A stretch of 64,000 nt of DNA, from assembly GCA_022825825.1 (NCBI GenBank), contig JAJDWA010000018.1, forward strand, positions 1 to 64,000, given 5' to 3'. Made by a program: the position numbers and the translations under genes. The notes under the pieces were generated by a model, which saw nothing but the letters and a program-made list of their open reading frames with translations, was not told the DNA's origin and did not search any database. This stretch comes from Candidatus Poribacteria bacterium (GTDB taxonomy: Bacteria > Poribacteria > WGA-4E > WGA-3G). This document shows positions 25,848 through 35,380 of this stretch, piece by piece. How positions within the stretch are numbered: the first letter of the stretch is position 1; each line of letters opens with the position of its first letter.

Positions 25848-28328
25848 ATGCCTGAATCGCTATTTTGTAAACAAACAAAAGCAGAGTACAAACAACAGCA
25901 ATTCCTTATCCAGATAGTACTGATTCTCTTTTTAGCTGTCGGCATAGCACATGCACAAGTTGCACCGCAGCTGACAAGTATATCACCTCGCGCCGCGCAA
26001 CGCGGGCAAACCGTTGACATTACACTTGAAGGTAAAAACATCAACGAGAATGCACAAATATGGTTCAGCAAAACAGGAATCAAAGCAGAGATTAAGCAAA
26101 AATCTCCAGCAGCAACAGTTCGTTTTAATGGATCAGGTATTTCTGGTAACATTCCAAACAACCCGCGATTAGTCCTTTCATTCCAAATTGCCTCTGATGC
26201 ACCTCTGGGTAACCACCAAATCCGTCTTATCACACCAAACGGTGTCTCTAACCCGCAGAACTTCATCGTAGGGAACCTCCCTGAGATGAAAGAGCAGGAG
26301 CCAAATACCGTGCCTAACGAAGCAAACATGCTTGAATTACCTGTTACTGTCAACGGTACGGTGTCTTCAATAGATGATATTGATATGTTCCGTTTTAAAC
26401 TGAGAAAAGGTGCGCGTCTTATTTGCGATATAAACGCACAACGTATGGGCTCACCTTTGGATTCCTATATTGAATTATACGATCCAAATGGAGCTGAGGT
26501 GTTGAAAAGCGGAGACGGAAATGGGTTAGATTCATTTATCGATTATACGACACAGCAAGAAGGGGAATACACGCTCCATCTACGTGACATCCGCTTCCAA
26601 GGCGGTGGAAATTACCTATATCGGTTAAGTATCGGTGAGTTACCGTATCTTCAGAGTGTTTTTCCACTGGGTGGAAAACGCGGCGCTGCAAACAATGTCA
26701 ACGTTGCAGGTGCAAATTTAGGTTCCGTGAACGCAATACAACTTGACATCTCACCAGACGCATCACTCGGCATTCAAGAACTACGGGTCAGTACACCGAA
26801 CGGTTTAGAGACGAACCCCTATCCGTTTGCGATTGGTGAATTCAATGAGACAAATGAAACAGAGCCAAATGACGGTTTAGATAAAGAAAACAAAATCGGA
26901 ACACCGATAACAGTGAATGGAAGAATAGAGAAAGCTGGTGATGTGGACAGATTTTCCATCAAGGCAGAAAAAGGAACACGTTTCGTTTTTGAAGTTAAAG
27001 CACGTCAATTTCGGTCCAAACTGGATCCTGTGCTAACCATATATTCACATAAAAAAGGAGAAGCAGAAGGTAGTGTTGAAGAACAGGTACTAAGTGTTAA
27101 TGATGATGCAAGCGGAGTAGATGCGATTGTTGCATTTACGTTCCCAGAAGCAGGCGATTACGGTATTTCAGTGCGCGACCTGAATAGTGCAGGTGGCGGT
27201 AATTACCCGTATAGACTCACCATTCGCCCATTTAACCCCAGTTTTCGCCTCAATGTTAGTGCCGATAATCCGCGCATTAGTCGTGGCGGGACCTTAATGG
27301 TAACAGTCTCTGCTGCACGTGTTGATGGATTTAATGGAGCGCTCCGCTTTCACTCACCAGACTTACCCAAAGGTTTCGTGGTAAGTCCAACAATCCTTTA
27401 TGCTGGTCAAAATCAAGCGCTATTGACGATAACTGCTCCTACGGATGCTGCACTCGGACTCCATCCTTTCTCTATTGTTGGCGTTGGTGCTGTTGGTGGT
27501 CGTCGGATAGAAGCCACCGCCTCACCACAAGAAATTTTGCTGACAGTGATGGAAGCACCACCATTTACACTCTCATTTGCAGATGTTGACGTAAATGTAG
27601 TTCACAACAAGTCAACAAACTTTCATGTGATTGCTGATCGGAGCGATGGTTTTAATGGGCCGATTAGTTTGTCGGTACAAGGAATGCCAGCGCGTATTTC
27701 TGGTGGAAAAGCCACGATTCCCGCAGGACAAAATAGTACAGTAATTTCACTCCGAGCAGGAACCGTTGAACGGCGCGAACAATTTTCTGTCGTTCCCACG
27801 CCCGGCACAAGTTATATTTCGGTCAGCGGAACAGCAAATGTCAACCGAGAGAGTTTCACAGAATCAACTCCCGCTATTCCTTTGACGGTTGTTGAAGCAC
27901 CTTTCATCGTTACGATTGAGCCACTTCGTTTTAGTATTGTTTTTCCAAAAGCAGCAAGTGAAGCGAAACCTACGGTGGCCGCAGCTGAAGGTGAAACTGT
28001 CGCGGTCTCTAATCCGAGTCCGACAGAAAATACTGAACAAGTGGAAAAAAGTGAACCGATAAAGAAATCCGCTAAACTCACAATGAGCGTTGTTCGGCGA
28101 GGGAGTTTTACAGACATTGTTACCATTAAACCGATAACGGTACCAGAAGGCATTACTGTTCCTGATGCAACGATTCCTATTAACGAAAATGACGTTGAGG
28201 TTGATCTTGAGGCACTCGGTTCATTAGAACCTAAGACTTACCAAGTCAAATTCCGTGCTACAGCGATAATCAATGGAAAAACATTTCAACAGGATAGTCC
28301 CGTTATCAATGTAAAGATTATTCGTTAG
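25848..28328 (+). CDS. Secreted protein with IPT/TIG-like and PPC domains
   Basis: This 826-residue exported protein has a signal segment near residues 20-38. An IPT/TIG-like domain (QLTSISPRAAQRGQTVDITLEG) is followed by two pre-peptidase C-terminal (PPC) domains, each beginning with an E-P-N motif (near residues 147 and 342) and ending with GGNYxYRLxI. A second IPT-like piece lies between them. The C-terminal 350 residues are repeated beta-sandwich domains. There is no catalytic motif. It is probably a cell-surface scaffold or binding protein and belongs to the DUF1549/DUF1501 gene set upstream. Confidence 0.85.
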   Translation: MPESLFCKQTKAEYKQQQFLIQIVLILFLAVGIAHAQVAPQLTSISPRAAQRGQTVDITLEGKNINENAQIWFSKTGIKAEIKQKSPAATVRFNGSGISGNIPNNPRLVLSFQIASDAPLGNHQIRLITPNGVSNPQNFIVGNLPEMKEQEPNTVPNEANMLELPVTVNGTVSSIDDIDMFRFKLRKGARLICDINAQRMGSPLDSYIELYDPNGAEVLKSGDGNGLDSFIDYTTQQEGEYTLHLRDIRFQGGGNYLYRLSIGELPYLQSVFPLGGKRGAANNVNVAGANLGSVNAIQLDISPDASLGIQELRVSTPNGLETNPYPFAIGEFNETNETEPNDGLDKENKIGTPITVNGRIEKAGDVDRFSIKAEKGTRFVFEVKARQFRSKLDPVLTIYSHKKGEAEGSVEEQVLSVNDDASGVDAIVAFTFPEAGDYGISVRDLNSAGGGNYPYRLTIRPFNPSFRLNVSADNPRISRGGTLMVTVSAARVDGFNGALRFHSPDLPKGFVVSPTILYAGQNQALLTITAPTDAALGLHPFSIVGVGAVGGRRIEATASPQEILLTVMEAPPFTLSFADVDVNVVHNKSTNFHVIADRSDGFNGPISLSVQGMPARISGGKATIPAGQNSTVISLRAGTVERREQFSVVPTPGTSYISVSGTANVNRESFTESTPAIPLTVVEAPFIVTIEPLRFSIVFPKAASEAKPTVAAAEGETVAVSNPSPTENTEQVEKSEPIKKSAKLTMSVVRRGSFTDIVTIKPITVPEGITVPDATIPINENDVEVDLEALGSLEPKTYQVKFRATAIINGKTFQQDSPVINVKIIR

Positions 28329-28591
28329 AAATCATGGTTATTTGGGTTGTTGAGGCGGGTTGTTTTGCCCATCCTTTTTCTATGCTGTGGTAGACACAGA
28401 GACGTCGTCCTATGTTAAAATTGGGGTGCTTCTTATAGTTTGTGAAGAGATGTTTTTGACGGTTTTCAGCACACAAAATGCACGGATATCCGTGATATAG
28501 TAATTTTAAACAGGCAAAATTTATGCAAGAGAACCCTAATATTGTGGTATACTTTTACATAATGCAAATTTAGGTTTAGGTAGGAATCAGC
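28329..28591. other. Intergenic region with perfect palindrome and promoter-like motif
   Basis: This gap separates the PPC-domain gene from the respiratory island. It holds the palindrome CACGGATATCCGTG (28481-28494) and a -10-like TATACT at 28548-28553 preceded by ATTGTGG, the same context as the -10 box at 16978. A convincing -35 element is not visible. Confidence 0.45.
28481..28494. repeat. 14-bp perfect palindrome CACGGATATCCGTG, copy 1
   Basis: An identical palindrome, including the flanking G and AT, is at 34469-34482. Both copies are intergenic and near borders of blocks in the respiratory island. It could be an operator, a repeat or part of a terminator. Confidence 0.6.
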
Positions 28592-29080
28592 ATGTCATCT
28601 CGACGTAATTTTTTCAATGTTCTCGGTTGGGGGAGTTTCACAGCAGCGCTTGGTCTGTGTTTCGGTCCAGGGTTAGTCCGTTATCTTTATCCGCGCGTTC
28701 TGTATGAACCATCGTCTGTCTTTAAAGCGGGTTTTCCAGCAGAATATCCACCGGGTAGTGTTAGCGAAAAATATAAAAAAGAGCCTTTTGGCGTTTGGAT
28801 TGTTCGGCGTGAAGATGGGATTTTTTATGCACTGCTTACGACCTGTACGCATTTGGGCTGCACGCCCCGATGGCTCAGTTCTGAGAGCAAATTCAAATGT
28901 CCTTGCCACGGCAGCGGTTTTGACCGAGATGGGATAAACTATGAAGGCCCTGCACCACGCCCTCTTGAACGCGTGAAGATTACCTTAGCTGAGGATGGGC
29001 AGCTTCAAATTGATAAGTCCGTTAAGTTTTTGGGTGAAAAGGACCAATGGGGCGACCCAGGCGCATCTCTAAAAGTCTAA
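28592..29080 (+). CDS. qcrA: Rieske [2Fe-2S] subunit of a bc-type complex
   Basis: This 162-residue protein has an N-terminal membrane anchor (residues 10-32) and a C-terminal Rieske domain with both cluster-binding boxes intact: C85-T-H87-L-G-C90 and C103-P-C105-H106-G-S. The two extra cysteines (C90, C105) would form the stabilising disulfide. It would pass electrons from quinol to the c-type haems encoded downstream. It is the first gene of the bc operon, followed by split cytochrome b. Confidence 0.95.
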   Translation: MSSRRNFFNVLGWGSFTAALGLCFGPGLVRYLYPRVLYEPSSVFKAGFPAEYPPGSVSEKYKKEPFGVWIVRREDGIFYALLTTCTHLGCTPRWLSSESKFKCPCHGSGFDRDGINYEGPAPRPLERVKITLAEDGQLQIDKSVKFLGEKDQWGDPGASLKV

Positions 29081-29143
29081 TGTAGGAGGAATACATTTGC
29101 GTCTGAGAAGATGCTGTGCATCATCAGACTGAAAAGGAAGATA

Positions 29144-29917
29144 ATGAACGAAGAACGTAAAGGACTAAAAGAGAAGATTACAAATTCCGATATTTGGAAA
29201 TCTATTTTTCGACACGGTTATGAAAAAACTGGTCGCCGTTATACTTTGCAGGTTTTGCAAAATGTATGGCTGCATTTACACCCGCCTCGTATTTCTCGCC
29301 ACGCACTGAATTTCCGATTTACATGGTGTATGGGTGGCATCACCTTCCTGATGTTCCTGGTAACTGCTGTTACTGGCGTCTTGTTAATGTTTTATTACCG
29401 CCCGGTAGCAGAATATGCTTTCAGTGATGTACAGGCTCTTGAGTTTGACATTCCATTCGGTATGCTCCTACGTAATATGCATCGCTGGGCAGCGCACGGT
29501 ATGGTAATTTCCGTAATGCTGCACATGTTCCGTGTCTTTTTGACAGGTTCCTATAAGAAACCGCGTGAGTTCAATTGGGCAGTAGGCGTTATCTTATTAC
29601 TTATTACATTTTTTCTGAGTTTCACAGGTTACTTATTGCCGTGGGACCAACTCGCTTATTGGGCAGTTACAGTCGGAACAAATATGGCACGTGCAACCCC
29701 TGTTTTAGGACATGAAGGGCCATTTACACCAACTGACATTGTTACCCAAGCAAACGATGTTCGATTTGCGTTGCTTGGCGGGACAATCGTTGGTCCTTCA
29801 ACGTTGTTAAGGTTCTATATTTTGCATTGTATTGCTGTGCCTTTGGTAGCAAGCCTATTGATGGCGTTGCATTTTTGGCGTGTCCGTAAAGATGGCGGAA
29901 TATCTGGGCCTCTATAA
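29144..29917 (+). CDS. Cytochrome b, N-terminal (b6-like) subunit
   Basis: This 257-residue membrane protein has four transmembrane segments carrying the haem b ligands. RNMHRWAAHGMV and VMLHMFRVF hold the characteristic His pair of the second helix, and the fourth helix follows after FLSFTGYLLPWDQLAYWAV, which resembles the Qo-site region of cytochrome b6. The frame could begin at 29111, but ATG 29144 has GGAAG just upstream and the family's usual length. Cytochrome b is split, as in b6f and many bacterial Rieske/b complexes; the C-terminal half is the next gene. Confidence 0.93.
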   Translation: MNEERKGLKEKITNSDIWKSIFRHGYEKTGRRYTLQVLQNVWLHLHPPRISRHALNFRFTWCMGGITFLMFLVTAVTGVLLMFYYRPVAEYAFSDVQALEFDIPFGMLLRNMHRWAAHGMVISVMLHMFRVFLTGSYKKPREFNWAVGVILLLITFFLSFTGYLLPWDQLAYWAVTVGTNMARATPVLGHEGPFTPTDIVTQANDVRFALLGGTIVGPSTLLRFYILHCIAVPLVASLLMALHFWRVRKDGGISGPL

Positions 29918-29976
29918 ATCTGGCTATTGTGGTGATTTTGTTTTTACTGACCTTTAGAAGGAGACCGAATTAAGAT

Positions 29977-30843
29977 ATGGAGTATTTTTTAGCACTGGTA
30001 AAGAAACCTGATAATGTCCCGATTCTGGCAATACTCTTTTTAATACCCTATTTTATATGGTTAGCATATAAACAGGCACGCCAGACTGATCGCACAGGTG
30101 TCCCCTCCGATGCCGCACTCAACGACAAAGTTTATGTTTGGCCATATCTGTGCAGAAACGAATTTGTCTGTGCTATAATCGTGATGCTGGTGCTGGGTGT
30201 TTGGTCAATTATGATTGACGCGCCGCTTGAAGAACCGAGTGATCCAGCGAAAACACCGAACCCTTCTAAAGCCCCCTGGTACTTCCTTGCATTGCAAGAG
30301 ATGCTTGTCTATTTCGATCCATGGATCGCAGGTGTGGTCCTGCCCGGTTTCATTATCGCAGGTCTTATTGCTATTCCTTACATTGACATCAACCCCAAAG
30401 GCAAAGGGTATTATACAATCAAGGAACGACCGTTCGCGCTCGCTGTGTTCTGTTTCGGCTTTATCATATTGTGGATTGTCTTGATGATTGTCGGCACATT
30501 CTTAAGAGGACCGGGGTGGAACATATTTATGCCGTGGCAGTATTGGGATCCGCACAAGATCGTTCCATTGACGAATGTTAATCTATCCTACCTCTTTGGG
30601 ATTCGAGATGACACAACCGCCAATTTCTTCGGGTTTGCTATCGTTGCGGGTTATTTCGCACTCGGCCCAATTTTCTATTTTTGGAAATACAAAACAAGCC
30701 GTTTTTTACAAGAACTGGGGCTCGTTAGATATGTGATTGTATCATTTTTGTTCTTAAGTATGGTCGCACTACCTATTAAAATGATTCTTAGATTAGCATT
30801 AAATATCAAATATGTTTGGGTATCACCCTGGTTCAACATCTAA
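29977..30843 (+). CDS. Cytochrome b, C-terminal (subunit IV-like) subunit
   Basis: This 288-residue membrane protein contains the C-terminal cytochrome b domain: PSKAPWYFLALQEML corresponds to the PEWY region of the Qo site (here P-W-Y-F), followed by VLPGFIIAGLIAIPYID. Extra hydrophobic segments extend it beyond a minimal subunit IV. GGAG lies before the ATG. It pairs with the preceding gene to make a full cytochrome b. Confidence 0.9.
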   Translation: MEYFLALVKKPDNVPILAILFLIPYFIWLAYKQARQTDRTGVPSDAALNDKVYVWPYLCRNEFVCAIIVMLVLGVWSIMIDAPLEEPSDPAKTPNPSKAPWYFLALQEMLVYFDPWIAGVVLPGFIIAGLIAIPYIDINPKGKGYYTIKERPFALAVFCFGFIILWIVLMIVGTFLRGPGWNIFMPWQYWDPHKIVPLTNVNLSYLFGIRDDTTANFFGFAIVAGYFALGPIFYFWKYKTSRFLQELGLVRYVIVSFLFLSMVALPIKMILRLALNIKYVWVSPWFNI

Positions 30844-30927
30844 TTTCTACAACTTAATGATTAGACTTTAACGTTTCGTTCTCTATACTGTTCTTAATTA
30901 TTGATTGATTTGGAGGTTACACATTTC

Positions 30928-33900
30928 GTGAGGAGCAAAAAAGAGATTCCTGCAGAAAATAAATCATATTCTGTTTTGTTCTTTATTTTATCAGCACTGT
31001 TAGGGTTGGTGACAATATGGGGATTCTGGGATGAAATGATCACCCGACGCCCCTGGAAAGAAATTCAACAAAACTTCTATCAATATGAGTATGAAAAAAC
31101 GTTAGCAGAATTGGAAAACGCCAAGCAAAACTTGCCTGATGAACTCTCCAAACCTGAAGTTGATAAGAAGCAGTTGGCAAACTTGGAAAAAGAAGTCAAT
31201 ACAAAGCAGGTTGCGTTAGACGAAGCCATGCAAGAACGTAAGTTTGAGCAAAGTAAGTCTGATGCAATTAACTATAAATATCAGCATAGTTTACACGAAG
31301 CTCATGGAAAAGAGAATGAAACAGTCAAAAAATGGAAAGAGAAATTAGATGAATTTGAAAAACGGATTGAGGGGGAACTGACAGCAGCAGTCCTGCAGGC
31401 TCAAGCAGACTTTGCAGATGTCAATAAAACACTCGCGCAGTTCTATCAAACCAGCGGCGATCCAACAAATGCACTCAGCACCTACCTAATCGCACAAAAA
31501 TATAAACCAACAGATACTGAAATTGCTGATGGAATTACCACTGCACAAGAGGCACTCACATCCCTTGAAGCGGACAATGCCCAATTTGATTCAGTAACAC
31601 GTCTTGAAGAAAAGTTAGCGGATGTTGGTGGTATCAAGCGTACTTTCCTCGGAAGCCTACTGGAAAACCCGTTTAGAGAGACACGGACAATCGTTCAATA
31701 TTATCTTGAAGAGTTTAATTATACAGCGGATCGATGCGAAACTTGCCATTTTGCGGTTGACAAAAGCGGTTATGAAAGCGAAGCTGAAGAGACTTTTGAA
31801 GTCGATGGTGACGGTGAAAACCCTGTTAAATACCAACTTAAACATCCAAAGGTCAAAGTTGGCAGTGAAACAATTACTGTTGATGATTTTGAACCGGATG
31901 AATACGAATTGTCAGAAAATGGTCTCCTCACCTTGCCAGCGGATGCTTTCGGAGAGGTGGTAATTTCTTATGAAACAGACTACGATGCGGTTCTTCGGAC
32001 ACATCCACATCGTGATGTTCTCCTTGCAAAACATCCACTGGAAAGATTCGGTTGTACACCGTGCCACGGAGGGCAGGGACACGGCTTAACAGCAAAATCC
32101 GCCCATGCTTTAACACATGCTGAATACTGGCTTACACCTGTGCTTGGAATGGATGAACACACAGGAAAAACATCCAAAGAGAAAAAAGGGTACATGGAGT
32201 CTAATTGTCGGCGTTGTCATGATGGTGTGATGAAGTTAGACTTCGGTACTGATCCCGAAACAAACGCTCCGAAAGACTATGCAGAGAATCTTACAAAAGG
32301 GATGGCACTTTTTGAAGACCTCGGCTGCCATGGATGCCATGCAGTAGAAGGTTACAGCGCACTCGATAAAATTCAAAAAGTCGGCCCCTCACTGGAAAAA
32401 GTTGGAAGTAAAGTCAAGGATACTGCATGGCTTGAGAATTGGATCAAGAAACCGGAAGCGTATCTCCCGAATACAACAATGCCGAACTTCTTCCCCGTTG
32501 AGGGCATGAGCCAACTTGTGTACTTTAAAAATGGAGGGCAGCGGACGGGTGTTGTGACTGAAACTGAAGCCCAATATATTCTGACGGCTGACGATGGTAC
32601 GGAATACAAGTACGCTAAAGACGATGTCCTACGTATCGTTGACGAAGTCAAGTCTATCGCCAAATATCTTGCTGAAGAAATGAAGGATCAAGATTTAGAA
32701 GAGTCCCAAGGCACATACTCTAAATCTGAGAGCGCTATTAAGGCAGGTGAGGAAACGGTAAAAACTGTCGGATGTCTCTCATGTCATTCTGTTGGTGACT
32801 ATGAGAACGATTTTGCTCCCGCGCTTGACAGTGTCGGCACAAAGGTAACACCAAACTATCTTCGCCAATGGATTGATAACCCAAAAGCCTACGATCCTGA
32901 TACCGCTATGCCGAGTTTGCGATTGAGCAGCCGTGAACTTGATAACGTCGTTGCCTATCTCATGAATCTACAAAAAGACACACCCCCTGCTGTTTCAAAT
33001 TCAATAGGTGAAGCAGATGTTGATGAAGGCAAAAAACTTGTTAGGACCTATGGGTGCTTCGGTTGCCATGAAATTCCAGGGTTTGAAAATGAATCCAAAG
33101 TCGGTGCTGATCTTGGCGAATTCGGCGCAAAAATGACTGATGAACTTGACTTTGGGGACACTGTAGATATTGAGCATAGTTGGCACGATTGGACAATTGG
33201 GAAAATTACTAACCCACGGCGTTACCAAACACGTCGGATTGTTTCCCGTATGCCTGTTTTTAAGGCTTTACAAGATAATAACGAGTCCGCAAAAGCGATA
33301 GCCGTGTTGTTAAAGAGTTTCCAACCGGAGAAATACCCACTTAATTACATCTTTGACCATGCGGTTGAACCACATCGTGTTGAAAAACAGAAGCAGATTG
33401 ATGCGGGCAGACGCGTAGTTAAAAAATATAACTGTACCGGATGCCACGAGATTGAAGGAGAAGGTGGAGATTATCGTGATATTATCATCGCACACGAGGG
33501 GGTAGATGAAATCACAGCGAAACAGTTCGCACCACCTACCTTGCAAGCAGAAGGCGCAAGAGTTTATCCTGACTGGCTGTTTGAATTCCTCAAAAACCCA
33601 TCCGATGTCCGCTATGGACTCAAGGTGCGAATGCCAACATTTGACATGTCAGACGAAGAAGCGACAACGCTTGTCAAATACTTCTCCGCGTTAGACGATG
33701 AGCCGTTCCCTTACGAGACGCTTGAACCGCCTATGTCTACAAGGGCGGAATTGCGAGTCGGCAAGCAAATCTTTGACGAACTGAAATGTGACTCGTGTCA
33801 CCCTTCAGTAGGCGAGATTATTCCTGAAGGTAGTGATAAAGCAGGAAGACCCGATCTCTCTTTGGCGAAAGAACGGCTGAAAGCAGATTGGCTGATTGAT

Positions 33901-34059
33901 TGGTTGAAAGACCCGCAGAGTTTCCAACCTGGTACTGCGATGCCGCAGGCGTGGCCGATCGTCGGGGGACAGCACATGGCAGTTGAAGGCTATGCCAATG
34001 ATGACGCGGAAAGACAAATTCGGTTGGTTCGCGATTATCTAATCTCGTTAGGTCGTTAG
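30928..34059 (+). CDS. Large octaheme c-type cytochrome of the bc complex
   Basis: This 1043-residue protein has an N-terminal membrane anchor (about 13-32), a long charged, probably coiled-coil region (about 45-230), then eight CxxCH motifs near residues 270, 376, 427, 467, 615, 710, 835 and 954. The last five lie in mono-haem cytochrome c-like domains, several with an axial-Met candidate in xxMPxx. I prefer GTG 30928 (GGAGG 11 nt upstream) to TTG 30901. By position it replaces cytochrome c1 as electron acceptor of the Rieske/cytochrome b pair. It is much larger than usual bc-complex cytochromes. Confidence 0.88.
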   Translation: MRSKKEIPAENKSYSVLFFILSALLGLVTIWGFWDEMITRRPWKEIQQNFYQYEYEKTLAELENAKQNLPDELSKPEVDKKQLANLEKEVNTKQVALDEAMQERKFEQSKSDAINYKYQHSLHEAHGKENETVKKWKEKLDEFEKRIEGELTAAVLQAQADFADVNKTLAQFYQTSGDPTNALSTYLIAQKYKPTDTEIADGITTAQEALTSLEADNAQFDSVTRLEEKLADVGGIKRTFLGSLLENPFRETRTIVQYYLEEFNYTADRCETCHFAVDKSGYESEAEETFEVDGDGENPVKYQLKHPKVKVGSETITVDDFEPDEYELSENGLLTLPADAFGEVVISYETDYDAVLRTHPHRDVLLAKHPLERFGCTPCHGGQGHGLTAKSAHALTHAEYWLTPVLGMDEHTGKTSKEKKGYMESNCRRCHDGVMKLDFGTDPETNAPKDYAENLTKGMALFEDLGCHGCHAVEGYSALDKIQKVGPSLEKVGSKVKDTAWLENWIKKPEAYLPNTTMPNFFPVEGMSQLVYFKNGGQRTGVVTETEAQYILTADDGTEYKYAKDDVLRIVDEVKSIAKYLAEEMKDQDLEESQGTYSKSESAIKAGEETVKTVGCLSCHSVGDYENDFAPALDSVGTKVTPNYLRQWIDNPKAYDPDTAMPSLRLSSRELDNVVAYLMNLQKDTPPAVSNSIGEADVDEGKKLVRTYGCFGCHEIPGFENESKVGADLGEFGAKMTDELDFGDTVDIEHSWHDWTIGKITNPRRYQTRRIVSRMPVFKALQDNNESAKAIAVLLKSFQPEKYPLNYIFDHAVEPHRVEKQKQIDAGRRVVKKYNCTGCHEIEGEGGDYRDIIIAHEGVDEITAKQFAPPTLQAEGARVYPDWLFEFLKNPSDVRYGLKVRMPTFDMSDEEATTLVKYFSALDDEPFPYETLEPPMSTRAELRVGKQIFDELKCDSCHPSVGEIIPEGSDKAGRPDLSLAKERLKADWLIDWLKDPQSFQPGTAMPQAWPIVGGQHMAVEGYANDDAERQIRLVRDYLISLGR

Positions 34060-34107
34060 TGTCCGAACGGATTCAATTCGTCCCTACCGAGGGAGTTTCC
34101 GTTCTAT

Positions 34108-34464
34108 ATGAAACATCTATTGATCGTAATCGTTATGATTCTTGTGTGGCTAAATGGGTTCATCTGGTTAGGAAAACAGGTTGACCCAAGCACAAAGTAT
34201 CGGACAGAAATAGAATACAAATATGCCAGATATTGTGCTGGATGCCATGGGAACAGCGGGGAGGGCAATGGACGCATTGGGCGCTTTAAAAAGTTAGAAC
34301 CTGCTAAATTGACAGATGACAATTTGTGGGCGATGCACGATGACGAGCAACTGCTTGAAAGCATCCGTGATGGGAAAAATGATATGCCCGCGTTTCACTA
34401 TTACTTAAGTAGTAAAGAACAACGTGAACTACTTGAATATATTAAACTAACCTTCCGCCCTTAA
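34108..34464 (+). CDS. Monohaem class I cytochrome c, membrane-anchored
   Basis: This 118-residue protein has an uncleaved or cleaved N-terminal hydrophobic segment (residues 2-21), a single haem motif C43-A-G-C46-H47 followed by G-x-S-G-E-G-N-G, and a C-terminal Met candidate (NDMPAFHYYLS). It is small enough to act as an electron shuttle between the octaheme subunit and an oxidase. It follows that gene after 48 nt and is probably in its operon. Confidence 0.9.
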   Translation: MKHLLIVIVMILVWLNGFIWLGKQVDPSTKYRTEIEYKYARYCAGCHGNSGEGNGRIGRFKKLEPAKLTDDNLWAMHDDEQLLESIRDGKNDMPAFHYYLSSKEQRELLEYIKLTFRP

Positions 34465-34468
34465 AACG

Positions 34469-34482
34469 CACGGATATCCGTG
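34469..34482. repeat. 14-bp perfect palindrome CACGGATATCCGTG, copy 2
   Basis: This copy is identical to 28481-28494. Here it lies just after the monohaem cytochrome stop codon and is followed by TGTTTGTTTTT, so it might also act as a weak terminator. Confidence 0.6.
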
Positions 34483-34561
34483 ATGTTTGTTTTTAAGGGT
34501 TTGCCTTTTCAAATCTTAAGGTGTTAACATAATAAAAAAGAATTTTATAAGGAGAAAAACG

Positions 34562-35326
34562 ATGAAATATCTTAGACTCACAATCGCGCTACTTATTTGT
34601 GGCGCAATGACAAGTATTGCTTTTGCCGGTAATGTCACTGGCACTGTAACCTATGAAGGTGATGCACCTGCCCGTAAGGCACTTGCAATCAACACACAGG
34701 AAAAACACTGTATTGATGCTACAAAAGGTGCTAAAGATGAAACTCTTGTTGTTTCAAAAGGAAAAGGTATTCAGAATGTAGTGGTTTATGTGCGCATGAG
34801 CGGACAGAAAGTGACACCACTGAAGGAAAATCCAAAGGTTGACCAAAAGGATTGTCGATACTTGCCACATGTAGTAGTTGTCCCTGAAGGAACGACAGTT
34901 GATGTTACTTCTAACGATCCGGTCGCACACAATGTTCATTCACATGCAGCGAAAAATGAAGCGAAAAACTTCATAATTCAGAAAAAAGGGTTGGTTGTTC
35001 CATACACAATTGCTAAAGCTGAAGCAATAAAATTAACGTGCGATATTCATGCTTGGATGAGTGGCTACATCGTCGCTGTTAATAGCAATTATTATACAGT
35101 GACTGGGCAAAAAGATGAAAAAGGAAAGTATATTCATCCAGATGATTATGAGAAATCAGATGACACCGGTAAATATACTATCAAAGATGTTCCGGCAGGG
35201 AGAGCGCGTGTCGTTGTGTGGCATGAAAAACTCGGTTCAGCCAACAAAACCGTTCAAGTACCTGAGAGCGGTGATTTAAAAGTGGATTTCAAAGCTTCCG
35301 AATTTAAACCGCCTAAGAAAAAATAA
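34562..35326 (+). CDS. Secreted cupredoxin-like protein with CarboxypepD_reg-like domain
   Basis: This 254-residue protein has a clear signal peptide ending in AFA (residues 1-22). Residues about 24-170 form a plastocyanin-like domain with candidate type 1 copper ligands His123 (VAHNVHSH), Cys160, His163 and Met166 (C-D-I-H-A-W-M). The rest (about 195-250) resembles a carboxypeptidase-regulatory beta domain (GKYTIKDVPAGRARVVVWHE). It may be a soluble copper electron carrier between the bc complex and an oxidase. The gene at 41391-42197 is a paralogue. GGAGA lies before the ATG. Confidence 0.82.
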   Translation: MKYLRLTIALLICGAMTSIAFAGNVTGTVTYEGDAPARKALAINTQEKHCIDATKGAKDETLVVSKGKGIQNVVVYVRMSGQKVTPLKENPKVDQKDCRYLPHVVVVPEGTTVDVTSNDPVAHNVHSHAAKNEAKNFIIQKKGLVVPYTIAKAEAIKLTCDIHAWMSGYIVAVNSNYYTVTGQKDEKGKYIHPDDYEKSDDTGKYTIKDVPAGRARVVVWHEKLGSANKTVQVPESGDLKVDFKASEFKPPKKK

Positions 35327-35380
35327 ACGTTTTCATCTGTCTTATTCCTTTGACGTTGCATCCTAACGATTGAGAAAAAA

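Noticed and set aside
25691..26353. Long minus-strand ORF overlapping the PPC-domain gene start
   Set aside because: The sense gene has a signal peptide and IPT motif here; the ORF has no family features and runs into a terminator.
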